Positions 1 to 7,371 of a DNA stretch of 35,065 bases are shown here, piece after piece. The notes under the pieces are model-generated. The model was not told the origin of the DNA, did not search any database, and saw nothing but the letters and a program-made list of their open reading frames with translations. This stretch comes from a virus. The first letter of the stretch is position 1; each line of letters opens with the position of its first letter. A program made the position numbers and the translations under genes. The DNA lies in IMG/VR virus record IMGVR_UViG_3300005537_000643, positions 1 to 35,065 of that record, one strand, 5' to 3'.

Positions 1-13
1 GAGGAGCGAAGCG

Positions 14-232
14 ATGAAGGAAGGGACGATGGGGCGGCGGGTGTCGATCGTGTTCGAGGAGACCGGCGGTGCCGGCTTCAACGTCTACCTCGACGGCCAG
101 ACCAAGGGCATCCGGCTCGACGACCCGGGGGACGACCTCTCGCCGGCCGACTTCTACGCGACGCGCATGCTCAACATCGTCGTCGCCCACCTGCAGAAGG
201 TCGGCGCCTTCAAGGTCTCCCGGCGCGACTGA
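14..232 (+). CDS. Small hypothetical protein (72 aa)
   Basis: A 72-residue protein on the opposite strand from nearly everything else. GAGGAG at 1-6 lies seven bases before the ATG at 14, a good ribosome binding site; a second in-frame ATG at 29 is also possible. The protein is soluble-looking, with a beta-type start (RRVSIVFEETGGAGFNVYLD), an acidic middle and a helical end containing MLNIVVAHLQKVGAF. No family was recognised. It ends four bases before the stop codon of the gp25-like gene, so the two are convergent. It may be the last gene of a rightward unit beginning outside the window. Codon third positions are mostly G or C, which supports it being real. Confidence 0.6.
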   Translation: MKEGTMGRRVSIVFEETGGAGFNVYLDGQTKGIRLDDPGDDLSPADFYATRMLNIVVAHLQKVGAFKVSRRD

Positions 233-236
233 GCGT

Positions 237-1121
237 TCAGGTCGCCGGCCAGCTCCCCTGCCACTTCACGACCTGTCCGGTCTTCAGGCGGATCGCGAGC
301 GCGAGGCCGAAGAAGCCGGGCTGGGTGCTCGTGAGCACGGTGCACACCACCTTGCTCACCTCCGGCTCGAGCGAGACCTGCGACTCGACGGCGGCGGCGA
401 GCTGGTTGCGGCGCGCGGCCGTCCCGAGCTTCTTGCCGTAGCGGGTGATGCCGACGCCGTAGTTCTCCCCGAGGTGCACGAAGCCCCCGGGCACGGTGAT
501 GAGGCGCCGGTAGACGCGCTTCTTGAACCCCTGGATGCCCGCCGAGAAGGCGTAGTCGCCGGTGTCGTCGACGGGGAAGGTCCCGAGCACGAGCGGGTCG
601 CCCGGGTTGGGGAGCGGGTCGCTCGCGCCCGCGAAGGTCTGCGGGTTGGAGAGGTCGCGCCCGGGCGTGGGCAGCGAGGCGTTGGGTCGCACGAGCACGC
701 GGTACAGGCCGTCGAAGGGCAGGGTGGTCGGGTTGGGCGCGAGCGGGACGCCGCCCGCGAGGCCCACGACGCCCGTGACCGTCACCGAGTAGCGCGCGGG
801 GTAGGGGGTCATCGGGCGGTCGAGCGAGACCAGGAGGTAGCTGCCCTGCGGCTGCCCGTCGCCGACCGCCACCGCGACGACGCTGACCGGGCGCGAGGGG
901 ACGCCGTTCTCGCCGACGCCCCCGATGGGCTGCACCGCGTAGCGCTGCGGGACGCTCGCGTCGTTCGCGTCGAGCACGCCCGAGAAGTAGACGGGGGCCG
1001 AGAACTGGAGCTGCACGACGTTGTCGCTCACCGCCCTCGCCGCGAGCAGCGAGATCGTCGAGTAGCCCCCGAAGGGGAGGAAGCCGAAGCCCCCCGCCGT
1101 GCCGCCGCCGAAGCCGCCCAT
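237..1121 (-). CDS. Baseplate wedge protein: Ig-like domain fused to a gp25/GPW domain
   Basis: A 294-aa protein starting with a Gly/Phe-rich segment (MGGFGGGTAGGFGFLPFGGY). Residues about 20-150 look like a bacterial Ig-like domain (SDNVVQLQFSAPV, then PYPARYSVTVTGV). The last third matches the pattern of T4 gp25/P2 gpW wedge proteins: GDYAFSAGIQGFKKRVYRRLIT, then GENYGVGITRYGKKL, then VESQVSLEPEVSKV and a final beta hairpin. In that family the domain helps build the baseplate wedge. The EPR motif of classical gp25 reads EPE here. Typical gp25 proteins are about 100-140 aa, so this is at least twice the usual length. The start overlaps the stop of the preceding gene as TGATG, suggesting coupled translation. 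The gp25 call is from pattern only. Confidence 0.6.
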   Translation of the reverse strand: MGGFGGGTAGGFGFLPFGGYSTISLLAARAVSDNVVQLQFSAPVYFSGVLDANDASVPQRYAVQPIGGVGENGVPSRPVSVVAVAVGDGQPQGSYLLVSLDRPMTPYPARYSVTVTGVVGLAGGVPLAPNPTTLPFDGLYRVLVRPNASLPTPGRDLSNPQTFAGASDPLPNPGDPLVLGTFPVDDTGDYAFSAGIQGFKKRVYRRLITVPGGFVHLGENYGVGITRYGKKLGTAARRNQLAAAVESQVSLEPEVSKVVCTVLTSTQPGFFGLALAIRLKTGQVVKWQGSWPAT

Positions 1122-2170
1122 CAGCCGAACATCCTTCCCATCATCCCGGCGATCTCGCTCCCGAGCGAGTTGACGTTGCCGTAGAACTGGCCGCCGCCCG
1201 CGCCCCACTCCAGCCACACGACCGTGTGGAAGCCGATGCCCGGGACGCCGTCGTAGTTCGCGGTGGTCGGCAGGCCCGCCGAGTTCTGGGCGCCGCTGCC
1301 GTAGATCGTGCAGTCGGCCGAGGGCGACGTCGTGCTGTCGACGCCGACGGCGACGCTCATGTTGGTCGCCGCGCTGCTCGCCGACTCCATCGCCGAGACC
1401 CGCGCCTCCACGCGCTCCCACGGCATACCCAGCACGCACGTGAACTGGTGGTTGGGCGCCGTGCCCTGCGCCTGGCGCCACGCGGCCGTCGTGTAGCTCC
1501 ACGACGAGGTGCTGTCCTGCACCGCCAGCTTGCGCGGCTGCTGGTGGTAGAAGTTGTAGAGCAGCCGGTTCGCGAGCGAGTCCTCGGTCTGGTTGGTCGC
1601 GTTGGCGTAGAAGGTCCCGATGTAGCGGCGCGTCGGGTCGGTGCTCTTGACCCACACGCCGTCCTGCTGCCCGAGCGCCACCGCGCGCGTCGTCGTCGTC
1701 GACCACGCGAGCTGCTCGACCGCGACCACGCTGCCGTTCCAGAACGCGAAGAGGTCGTAGACCGTCCCGCTCGTGACCGTGAGCGGAAACGCGATCTCGC
1801 TCGTGCTCTTCAGGGTCCACGCGCTGCTGATGAAGAGCGAGACCTGGTTGCTCTTGAAGGGGGTCCAGTAGATCGTCCCCGCGCCCGTGACGTCGGCCGT
1901 CGTGACCCCCACGCCGCTCGTGAGCGTGAGGCGCAGCCCGTTCGTGTCGTTGACGGTGACCCCGCCCCCGGTGTCCCCCGCGTCGACGTACGCCTTCGTC
2001 GCGAGGTCGTTCGCGCCCACGGGCGTCGCGCCCCGGTGCACCGCGAACGCGCTGTTGGCCGCGTTGCGCGTCTCCAGGGCGCCCGCGTTCGCGTTGAGGC
2101 CGGGCCCCGCCGGCCCCCCGATCTGGAGGAAGGTGCCGACGATGCCAGCGATGCGGGAGTAGAGGCTCAC
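1121..2170 (-). CDS. Putative tail fibre/collar-like virion protein
   Basis: A 349-aa protein with a GTG start preceded by GAGGG. Residues 52-66 read VGANDLATKAYVDAG. The DLATKAYVD type of sequence is common in the shaft regions of phage tail fibres. The middle is beta-rich (GLRLTLTSGVGVTTADVTGAGTIYW onward) with a likely lectin- or fibre-like fold. The end is glycine-rich, with VWLEWGAGGGQFYG and a Met/Gly tail. The gene lies between the tandem paralogues and the gp25-like gene, in the baseplate block, so a fibre or baseplate-attached adhesin role is inferred. The exact fold cannot be named from sequence alone. Confidence 0.5.
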   Translation of the reverse strand: MSLYSRIAGIVGTFLQIGGPAGPGLNANAGALETRNAANSAFAVHRGATPVGANDLATKAYVDAGDTGGGVTVNDTNGLRLTLTSGVGVTTADVTGAGTIYWTPFKSNQVSLFISSAWTLKSTSEIAFPLTVTSGTVYDLFAFWNGSVVAVEQLAWSTTTTRAVALGQQDGVWVKSTDPTRRYIGTFYANATNQTEDSLANRLLYNFYHQQPRKLAVQDSTSSWSYTTAAWRQAQGTAPNHQFTCVLGMPWERVEARVSAMESASSAATNMSVAVGVDSTTSPSADCTIYGSGAQNSAGLPTTANYDGVPGIGFHTVVWLEWGAGGGQFYGNVNSLGSEIAGMMGRMFG

Positions 2171-2177
2171 GTGTCCC

Positions 2178-3020
2178 TCAGGGGTTGGGGGTGCAGTAGT
2201 CGACGGTGACGGTGCCCGCGCCCGCGCCCGGCGCGCCGCCCACCGTGACCAGGACGGGGAGCGCGCTCCCGCCCCACGGGGTGTCCTGCTCCGCCTCGTA
2301 GAGCGCGCCCGTCTGGGGCGTGTTGTCGCCCGTCGCCATGAGCAGCGCGGCCGAGCCGGTTTGCCCGACCGAGATGGTCGCGCCGCCCGAGTAGGGGGTC
2401 GTCACGTCGAGCACGACGCGGCTCACGACCGCACCCGCGGGGATGCTCGTGACGCTGCTCTGCGAGGCGCCGACGCCGACGGCGAAGCGGATGCGGGTCA
2501 CCGCTCCCGGGGTGCTGCCCCCGCTCGCCGTGTCGAGCGCGATCGCCCACGCGACGAGGTCGGGCATCCACCCGCGCGGCTGCGGGGTGCCGGCGACGGC
2601 GGGGATGGGGTAGTTGTGGCCCGCGTTGTCCGAGAGGTAGCTCGGGATGAGCAGGCCCTTGTTGTACGTGGGCACCGTGACGTCGCGCACGTCGCTGACC
2701 GTGTCGCCGAGCGCGTCGTGCACCGTGAGGCCGACGCGGTAGGTGCCCTGGACGACGGGGGTCTCGCCGATGGTGAAGGTCGGCGTCGAGCCGTCCTGCG
2801 CCGGCGTGACCGAGCTCGATGCGAGCGCGCTGCCGACTGGGACGTCGAGCAGGTAGTAGGTCCAGCGGACGACGTTCGTGTTGTTCCCGTTCGCGACGAC
2901 GATGCGCGAGGGCGTGTCGCTCGGGCCCGTCGGCTGCTTGGCGACGTACGCCGCGCCGATCTGCCCGACGGCCGGCGTGTTGCCGACCTGCGAGAACTGG
3001 ATGAGGGCGACGAGGCTCAC
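2178..3020 (-). CDS. Virion-type protein, paralogue B (shared N-terminal domain)
   Basis: A 280-aa protein with GTG start at 3020, with AGGAG eleven bases upstream; GTGA overlaps the stop of paralogue A. Residues about 7-165 are closely related to the gene upstream: FSQVGNTPA, WTYYLLDVPVGSAL, GTYRVGLTV, SDVRDVTVPTY, KGLLIPSYLSDN and NYPIPAV are shared, with few changes. The C-terminal third differs completely and carries a beta-rich IPAGAVVSRVVLDVTTPYSG-type segment seen in many phage minor structural proteins. The layout suggests a common attachment domain with an exchangeable outer domain. Role (fibre, decoration or baseplate appendage) is inferred from context. Confidence 0.6.
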   Translation of the reverse strand: MSLVALIQFSQVGNTPAVGQIGAAYVAKQPTGPSDTPSRIVVANGNNTNVVRWTYYLLDVPVGSALASSSVTPAQDGSTPTFTIGETPVVQGTYRVGLTVHDALGDTVSDVRDVTVPTYNKGLLIPSYLSDNAGHNYPIPAVAGTPQPRGWMPDLVAWAIALDTASGGSTPGAVTRIRFAVGVGASQSSVTSIPAGAVVSRVVLDVTTPYSGGATISVGQTGSAALLMATGDNTPQTGALYEAEQDTPWGGSALPVLVTVGGAPGAGAGTVTVDYCTPNP

Positions 3021-4303
3021 TGGACGATCGGCTCCTGCGGCGAGCAGGCCTGGTCGGTTCCCTGGGGGAAGAAGTCGCCGACCCCGCTGCTCTCCAGCCC
3101 CGCCCAGAAGTAGTGCTCGCCCGTCACGCCCGTCGCGACGTCCGCGAACTCGAGCCAGGGCGAGCCCCAGACCGGCGCGTTGTTCGCGTACATGTTGCCG
3201 CACGACTGGTCGACGCCCGTGCTGTTGAACTGCGTGGCGCCGAGGACGCAGAGCCCCATCCCGCCGCCGCTGCCGCCCGTGCACGGCCCGATGTCGACGA
3301 TGCTGACCGCATAGGGCCGCCCGGCGACGAGCGTGTAGGGCGTCCCGAACGTGCACGCGTACTCGTGGGCCGCGTCGACCGCGAGGGTGCCCGTGGCGAC
3401 CGAGGTCCCCGGGCTGCGGAAGTCCCAGAGGCGGCAGCGCACCGTCGTGTGGGGCTCCCACACCGGGTCGCCCTGCCACCAGAAGCGCACGCCCGTGCAG
3501 AGGTGCCCGACGTCCGTCACCCAGAAGCCGACGCCGTGCGTGTTCTCGCAGTGGGTCCCTCCCCGGTTGCAGCCGAAGTAGTGGCCGCCGCCGTTGAGGT
3601 TGTCCCCGTTCGCGTTGATGAGCTCCGTGGTGCTCACCGGCGAGAAGAGGGGCAGGCCCGTCGGGTTGCTCGTGTTGCCCTGCAGGCCCGCCGAGAGCGT
3701 GTCGATCGCGAGCGCCCACTTCTGCAGGTCGGGCATCCAGCCGCGCGTCTGGGGCTGACCCCCCACCGCGGGGATGGGGTAGTTGTGCGTGCCGTTGTCC
3801 GAGAGGTAGCTCGGGATGAGCAGCCCCTTCGCGTAGGTCGGCACGACGACGTCGCGCACGTCGCTCGCCTGGTTGCCCCGGTTGTCGAAGACGGTGAGGC
3901 CGACGCGGTAGGTGCCCTCGATGACGGGCGTCTCGGGGATCGTGAAGGTGGAGAGGGACCCGTCCTGCGCGGGGACCAGCGAGCTCGAGGTGAGCGCCGA
4001 GCCCACGGGGACGTCGAGCAGGTAGTAGGTCCAGCGCGCGACGCCCGTGTTCGTGCCGTTGCCGGCGACGATGTTGGCGGGGGTCGCGCTCGGGCCGGTC
4101 GGCTGGATCGCCACGTACGCGGCGCCCGATTGCCCCGTCGCGGGGGTGTTGCCGACCTGCGAGAACTGCAGGTGCGCCGCGATGGGCGCGAGGCCGAAGG
4201 TCCGGGGCGCGGGCGACGGCGACGCCGAGGGCCCGCACGACTGGACGCTCAGGTCGACGGCGACGAGTAGGGCCTGGAAGAGCAGCAGCACGCGCGCGTT
4301 CAT
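3017..4303 (-). CDS. Virion-type protein, paralogue A, with DUF4082-like C-terminus
   Basis: A 428-aa protein. The ATG at 4303 has GAGGGA upstream. It begins with a hydrophobic signal-like stretch (MNARVLLLFQALLVAVDLSV) followed by QSCGPS, a weak lipobox candidate. Residues about 48-215 form the domain shared with paralogue B. The C-terminal half is different: VTDVGHLCTGVRFWWQGDP, TVRCRLWDFRSPGTSVATGTL and YTLVAGRPYAVSI resemble the DUF4082 domain, a beta-sandwich found in surface and carbohydrate-related proteins, with added cysteines (CRLW, YACTF, GPCTGG). A signal peptide on a phage structural protein is odd. Either the start is further downstream, the protein is exported, or the segment is a membrane/hydrophobic anchor. 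Confidence 0.6.
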   Translation of the reverse strand: MNARVLLLFQALLVAVDLSVQSCGPSASPSPAPRTFGLAPIAAHLQFSQVGNTPATGQSGAAYVAIQPTGPSATPANIVAGNGTNTGVARWTYYLLDVPVGSALTSSSLVPAQDGSLSTFTIPETPVIEGTYRVGLTVFDNRGNQASDVRDVVVPTYAKGLLIPSYLSDNGTHNYPIPAVGGQPQTRGWMPDLQKWALAIDTLSAGLQGNTSNPTGLPLFSPVSTTELINANGDNLNGGGHYFGCNRGGTHCENTHGVGFWVTDVGHLCTGVRFWWQGDPVWEPHTTVRCRLWDFRSPGTSVATGTLAVDAAHEYACTFGTPYTLVAGRPYAVSIVDIGPCTGGSGGGMGLCVLGATQFNSTGVDQSCGNMYANNAPVWGSPWLEFADVATGVTGEHYFWAGLESSGVGDFFPQGTDQACSPQEPIVQ

Positions 4304-4313
4304 GGGGGTCCCT

Positions 4314-4649
4314 CTAGGTGGAGTCGTCGAGGTCGGGGTCGGCCGGCGCGTTGCTCGCGCGCCCGCCCCCGAACGATACACCGGCGGAGACCGAGAGCGG
4401 GTTGGAGAGGTCGCAGTTGAGCGCGAGGCCCACGTGCACCTTCGGCAGCGGCGGCGGGAACTGGAAGGGCAGCGGCGGCAGGACGAAGCCGAACTTGAAG
4501 AAGACGGTCGGCGGGAACTTGAAGCCGCAGAGCTGCGCCGCGGTCGGCGGGGTGGTCACGCCGGCGCCGACGCTCGGGCCGAAGCCGGGCGGCGCCGCGG
4601 GAACCGGCAGGCTCGGGTCGGGGCCGGCGGGGGGCGGGGGGAAGCCCAT
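4314..4649 (-). CDS. Small proline-rich protein next to the spike gene
   Basis: A 111-aa protein whose ATG overlaps the stop of the spike gene (ATGA). It is extremely rich in proline and phenylalanine (GFPPPPAGP; KFPPTVFFKFGF; PLPFQFPPPLPK), has two cysteines (LCGFKF and LNCDL), and ends with an acidic tail (PADPDLDDST). Its position directly after the gpV-like gene and its beta/proline character fit a spike-tip or spike-associated baseplate protein, but no PAAR motif was identified, so this role is inference from gene order. It is likely translationally coupled to the spike gene. Confidence 0.55.
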   Translation of the reverse strand: MGFPPPPAGPDPSLPVPAAPPGFGPSVGAGVTTPPTAAQLCGFKFPPTVFFKFGFVLPPLPFQFPPPLPKVHVGLALNCDLSNPLSVSAGVSFGGGRASNAPADPDLDDST

Positions 4650-5638
4650 CAGAGCAGGACCCCCAGCCTGGCGAGACCCGGGGCGAGCCCGGTCGGGTCG
4701 GGCTCCTGCAGCTTGAGCGCCGCGGTGAGCGCGTCGGTGAAGGCCGCGATGCTCCCCGTCGCCGCCGCGGGCAGCGCCGCGATGACGGCGGCCTGCACGA
4801 GCAGCGGGGTGAGGGGGACGCCGGGCGAGCTGGTCACCGCGCTGATGGCCGGCGCGAGCGCGACGAGCACCTGGTAGACGAGGCCGACGACCTCCTCGAC
4901 CGTGACCGCGTGGCCGGGCGCGTAGCCCCCGCCGTTCGCCACGACCGAGAGGGTGCCCGAGGTCATGAAGGCGCTCGAGGAGTCGTCGAGCACGAGGGAG
5001 GTCGACTTGGCCTGGAGGCTCGTCTGCGAGGTCGACGGGTTGACCTGCACGCTGCAGCTCGTGTCCGCGGTCTGCAGGCCGAGCAGGTCCGGGCCGAGCG
5101 CGAGGTAGTGGCCGTCGCCCGTCGTGAGCGAGATCGCCCCCGTCTTGTCGATGGCGAAGAACGCCCCGGTGAGCGCGCTGCGCACCGTGTAGCTCGACGC
5201 GGTCTCCAGGACGTAGGGCGCGCGCATGCGCCGGAAGCCGAAGGTGTTCGTCGTCGGGTCGTTGCCCGCGACGCTCGTGGGGAACGTGTCGAGGCCCTGG
5301 TTGAGGCGCCCGATGATGACGGCTCCCCCTCGCTCGTCGCCGTCGGGCAGGGCCACGAGGACCTCGTCGCCGGGGACGAAGGGGTACCACTCGCCCTCGC
5401 CCTCGCCCGCGACCGCGCTCGCGACGCGGCAGGGGAGCACGACGCCGCTGGAGACGAGCTTCACCATCACGGTCGGGAAGGGCAGCGCGGCGCCCGTCTC
5501 GTCGTCGGTGAAGAGCACCGAGCGCTGGCCGTCGCCCGTGTCGGGCTCCACCAGGCCCGTCGCGACCCAGAGGCGGTCGTCGGTGAAGCCCTGGGCGACG
5601 CTCGCCCAGTCGACCGTGCCCCCGTGCATCCGCCTCAC
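4649..5638 (-). CDS. Baseplate spike protein, gpV/gp5-like
   Basis: A 329-aa protein. The N-terminal region looks like the OB-fold of P2 gpV/T4 gp5 spike proteins: PTVMVKLVSSGVVLPCRV, then YPFVPGDEVLVALPDGDERG and AVIIGRLNQG. This is followed by repetitive beta segments (GHYLALGPDLLGLQ, SCSVQVNPSTSQTSLQAKSTSLVLDD) expected for a trimeric beta-helix. The C-terminal 90 residues are Ala/Leu/Pro-rich and helical. In contractile tails this protein forms the central membrane-puncturing spike. GTG at 5638 overlaps the hub gene stop (GTGA) and has GAGGAG five bases upstream; ATG at 5629 is the alternative. Confidence 0.75.
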   Translation of the reverse strand: MRRMHGGTVDWASVAQGFTDDRLWVATGLVEPDTGDGQRSVLFTDDETGAALPFPTVMVKLVSSGVVLPCRVASAVAGEGEGEWYPFVPGDEVLVALPDGDERGGAVIIGRLNQGLDTFPTSVAGNDPTTNTFGFRRMRAPYVLETASSYTVRSALTGAFFAIDKTGAISLTTGDGHYLALGPDLLGLQTADTSCSVQVNPSTSQTSLQAKSTSLVLDDSSSAFMTSGTLSVVANGGGYAPGHAVTVEEVVGLVYQVLVALAPAISAVTSSPGVPLTPLLVQAAVIAALPAAATGSIAAFTDALTAALKLQEPDPTGLAPGLARLGVLL

Positions 5639-7371
5639 TTCGGCTCCTCCCCCGGGGCGAGGGCCTGGTCGGCGCGGACCTCGATGTAGTTCACGCCCTC
5701 GACCTTGAGGCTGACGCCGTCCTCGACGTTGCCCTCGATCTTGATCGCCCGCGTGCGGAAGGTCGTCTGGAACGCGCTCGCCGTGTAGACGCGCGCGTAG
5801 GTGGCCGCGAAGTCAGGGGAGAAGCCGAGCGCCTGCATGAACTCGACGTTCTGCTGGAACGCGCTGAGGTTCTTCTCCATGCGCGTGAGGGTCGTCGGGT
5901 CGGCCGGGTCGTCGCTGCGGTTCACGAGCAGGTCGAAGGAGTCCCCGAACTTCATGTCGAGGATGTCGGGGTCGGCGTTGCCGGCGCCGAAGCTCGCGAG
6001 GTTCTTGGTCTCCAGCTCCACCCCCAGCTCGTTGCGGCCGACGACCTCGTAGTAGGTCTGGGCCACGCGGCGCAGCGTCGCGCGGTCGGTGACGCCGGGC
6101 ACGCGGATGACCGTCCACTTCTGGTCGGGCGTCGCGCCGCCGGGGATCGCGTACGCCAGGCGGTCGGCCTTGAGCGGGAAGCGCTCGACCAGGATCTCCT
6201 TGCGCGCCGGGTCGTAGCTGCGCACCTCCACGTTGGTCGGCTGCTTGCGCGTGAAGTTGCGCTCGACGCTCATCTTCTTCAGGTTGCGCCCGTAGATGAA
6301 CCGGCGGACCGAGAAGGTCTGCCCGTCGACCGTGCGCGACTGGAAGGGGTCGTCGGTGCGCGACTGCACGTTGCTGCTCGTGAGCGTGCGCGGGAGCTGG
6401 ATGACGACCGTCGAGCCGTCGAGGAAGATCGCGTGCCCGAGGCTCCCGCACACGTCGGTGAGGTAGTCCCACACCGAGAGCTTCGACCCGTTGGGGGCGC
6501 CGCCGCCCTTGGGCTGCGGACCGAGGTGTGGGCGGAACGCGGAGTGCGAGAGCACGCCGCTGAGGGTCGGGGGCGTCGCGCCGGCCGGGCGGTACTCCAC
6601 GGTGAGGCCGTCGAACTGCGGGAAGTGCGAGAGGTAGACCGCGACCGCGCGGTCGATCGGGTCCTTCATGCCGATGACCAGGCGCGGCGGCGCCTCCTGG
6701 TCGATGAGCAGCCGCGTGTTGTCGACGCAGTCGAGCTCGATGTAGGGCTCGTTCTCGTCGTCCCACTCGATGCGCCACTTGTCGACCCACCCCTGGAACC
6801 GCAGGTTGGTCCTCTGCTTGCCGCTGTCGTCGAGGTAGGTGTCGGCGACGAGGTTGAGCGGCTCGAACGCGTTGGGCGTGCCGCTGCCGAAGAGGTCCCC
6901 GCGCGTCTGCCCCGCGATGCCGGAGGCGTACTCCTTCGCCGTGACCGTGCCGAGGTAGAACTCGATGGCGCACGAGCGGATGACGCGCGGGTCGACCGGG
7001 CAGTCGATGTACTTGATGCGGCAGGTGAGCGTGTCGGCGGTGCGGAGGCCGTTCTGGCTCCAGGAGAACTCGCGCGGGATGACGCCGCCGACCTGCTGCG
7101 TGAGGCCGTCGGGGCTCGAGGTCTGCTGCTGGGCGGGGCCGACGGCGCCCGAGTCGCTCGCGGTGAGGAGGAACCGGTGCACGCCCGGCGGCGAGCTCGG
7201 GTCGTCCTTCACGACGAGCGCGCCGCGGTCGACCTTCACGCCGTCCAGGTTCTTCGTCGTCTTCTGCGGGACGCGCGCGGTGAGCTTGGTGACCTGCCCG
7301 TACTCCTCGAACCGGATCGAGAGCCGGACCTTCCACGAGGGGAAGTAGTCCTGGAAGACGGGCGCACTCAC
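5635..7371 (-). CDS. Baseplate hub protein, gpD/gp27-like
   Basis: A 578-aa protein starting at GTG 7371, overlapping the previous stop as GTGA. It contains the features expected of gpD/gp27-type hub proteins, which form a ring that holds the spike: FQDYFPSWKVRLSIRFEEYG at the start, PREFSWSQNGLRTADTL, a beta-barrel segment (LRFQGWVDKWRIEWDDENEP, IELDCVDNTRLL), and a helical WDYLTDVCGSLGHAIFLDG followed by VIQLPRTL. The second half has TYYEVVGRNELGVELETKNLAS and a final beta region before an acidic tail (ALAPGEEPK). Position between LysM protein and spike supports the call. Longer than P2 gpD (about 390 aa), so extra domains are present. Confidence 0.7.
   Translation of the reverse strand: MSAPVFQDYFPSWKVRLSIRFEEYGQVTKLTARVPQKTTKNLDGVKVDRGALVVKDDPSSPPGVHRFLLTASDSGAVGPAQQQTSSPDGLTQQVGGVIPREFSWSQNGLRTADTLTCRIKYIDCPVDPRVIRSCAIEFYLGTVTAKEYASGIAGQTRGDLFGSGTPNAFEPLNLVADTYLDDSGKQRTNLRFQGWVDKWRIEWDDENEPYIELDCVDNTRLLIDQEAPPRLVIGMKDPIDRAVAVYLSHFPQFDGLTVEYRPAGATPPTLSGVLSHSAFRPHLGPQPKGGGAPNGSKLSVWDYLTDVCGSLGHAIFLDGSTVVIQLPRTLTSSNVQSRTDDPFQSRTVDGQTFSVRRFIYGRNLKKMSVERNFTRKQPTNVEVRSYDPARKEILVERFPLKADRLAYAIPGGATPDQKWTVIRVPGVTDRATLRRVAQTYYEVVGRNELGVELETKNLASFGAGNADPDILDMKFGDSFDLLVNRSDDPADPTTLTRMEKNLSAFQQNVEFMQALGFSPDFAATYARVYTASAFQTTFRTRAIKIEGNVEDGVSLKVEGVNYIEVRADQALAPGEEPK

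Noticed and set aside
1122-1820. Upstream extension of the gp25-like frame
   Set aside because: Same reason: Arg-rich text overlapping the fibre-like gene, while ATG 1121 overlaps the previous stop.
2340-2380. A seventh palindrome copy at GAGCCGGTTTGCCCG
   Set aside because: Only about half of the bases match and the arms are absent; it lies in coding sequence and fits chance.
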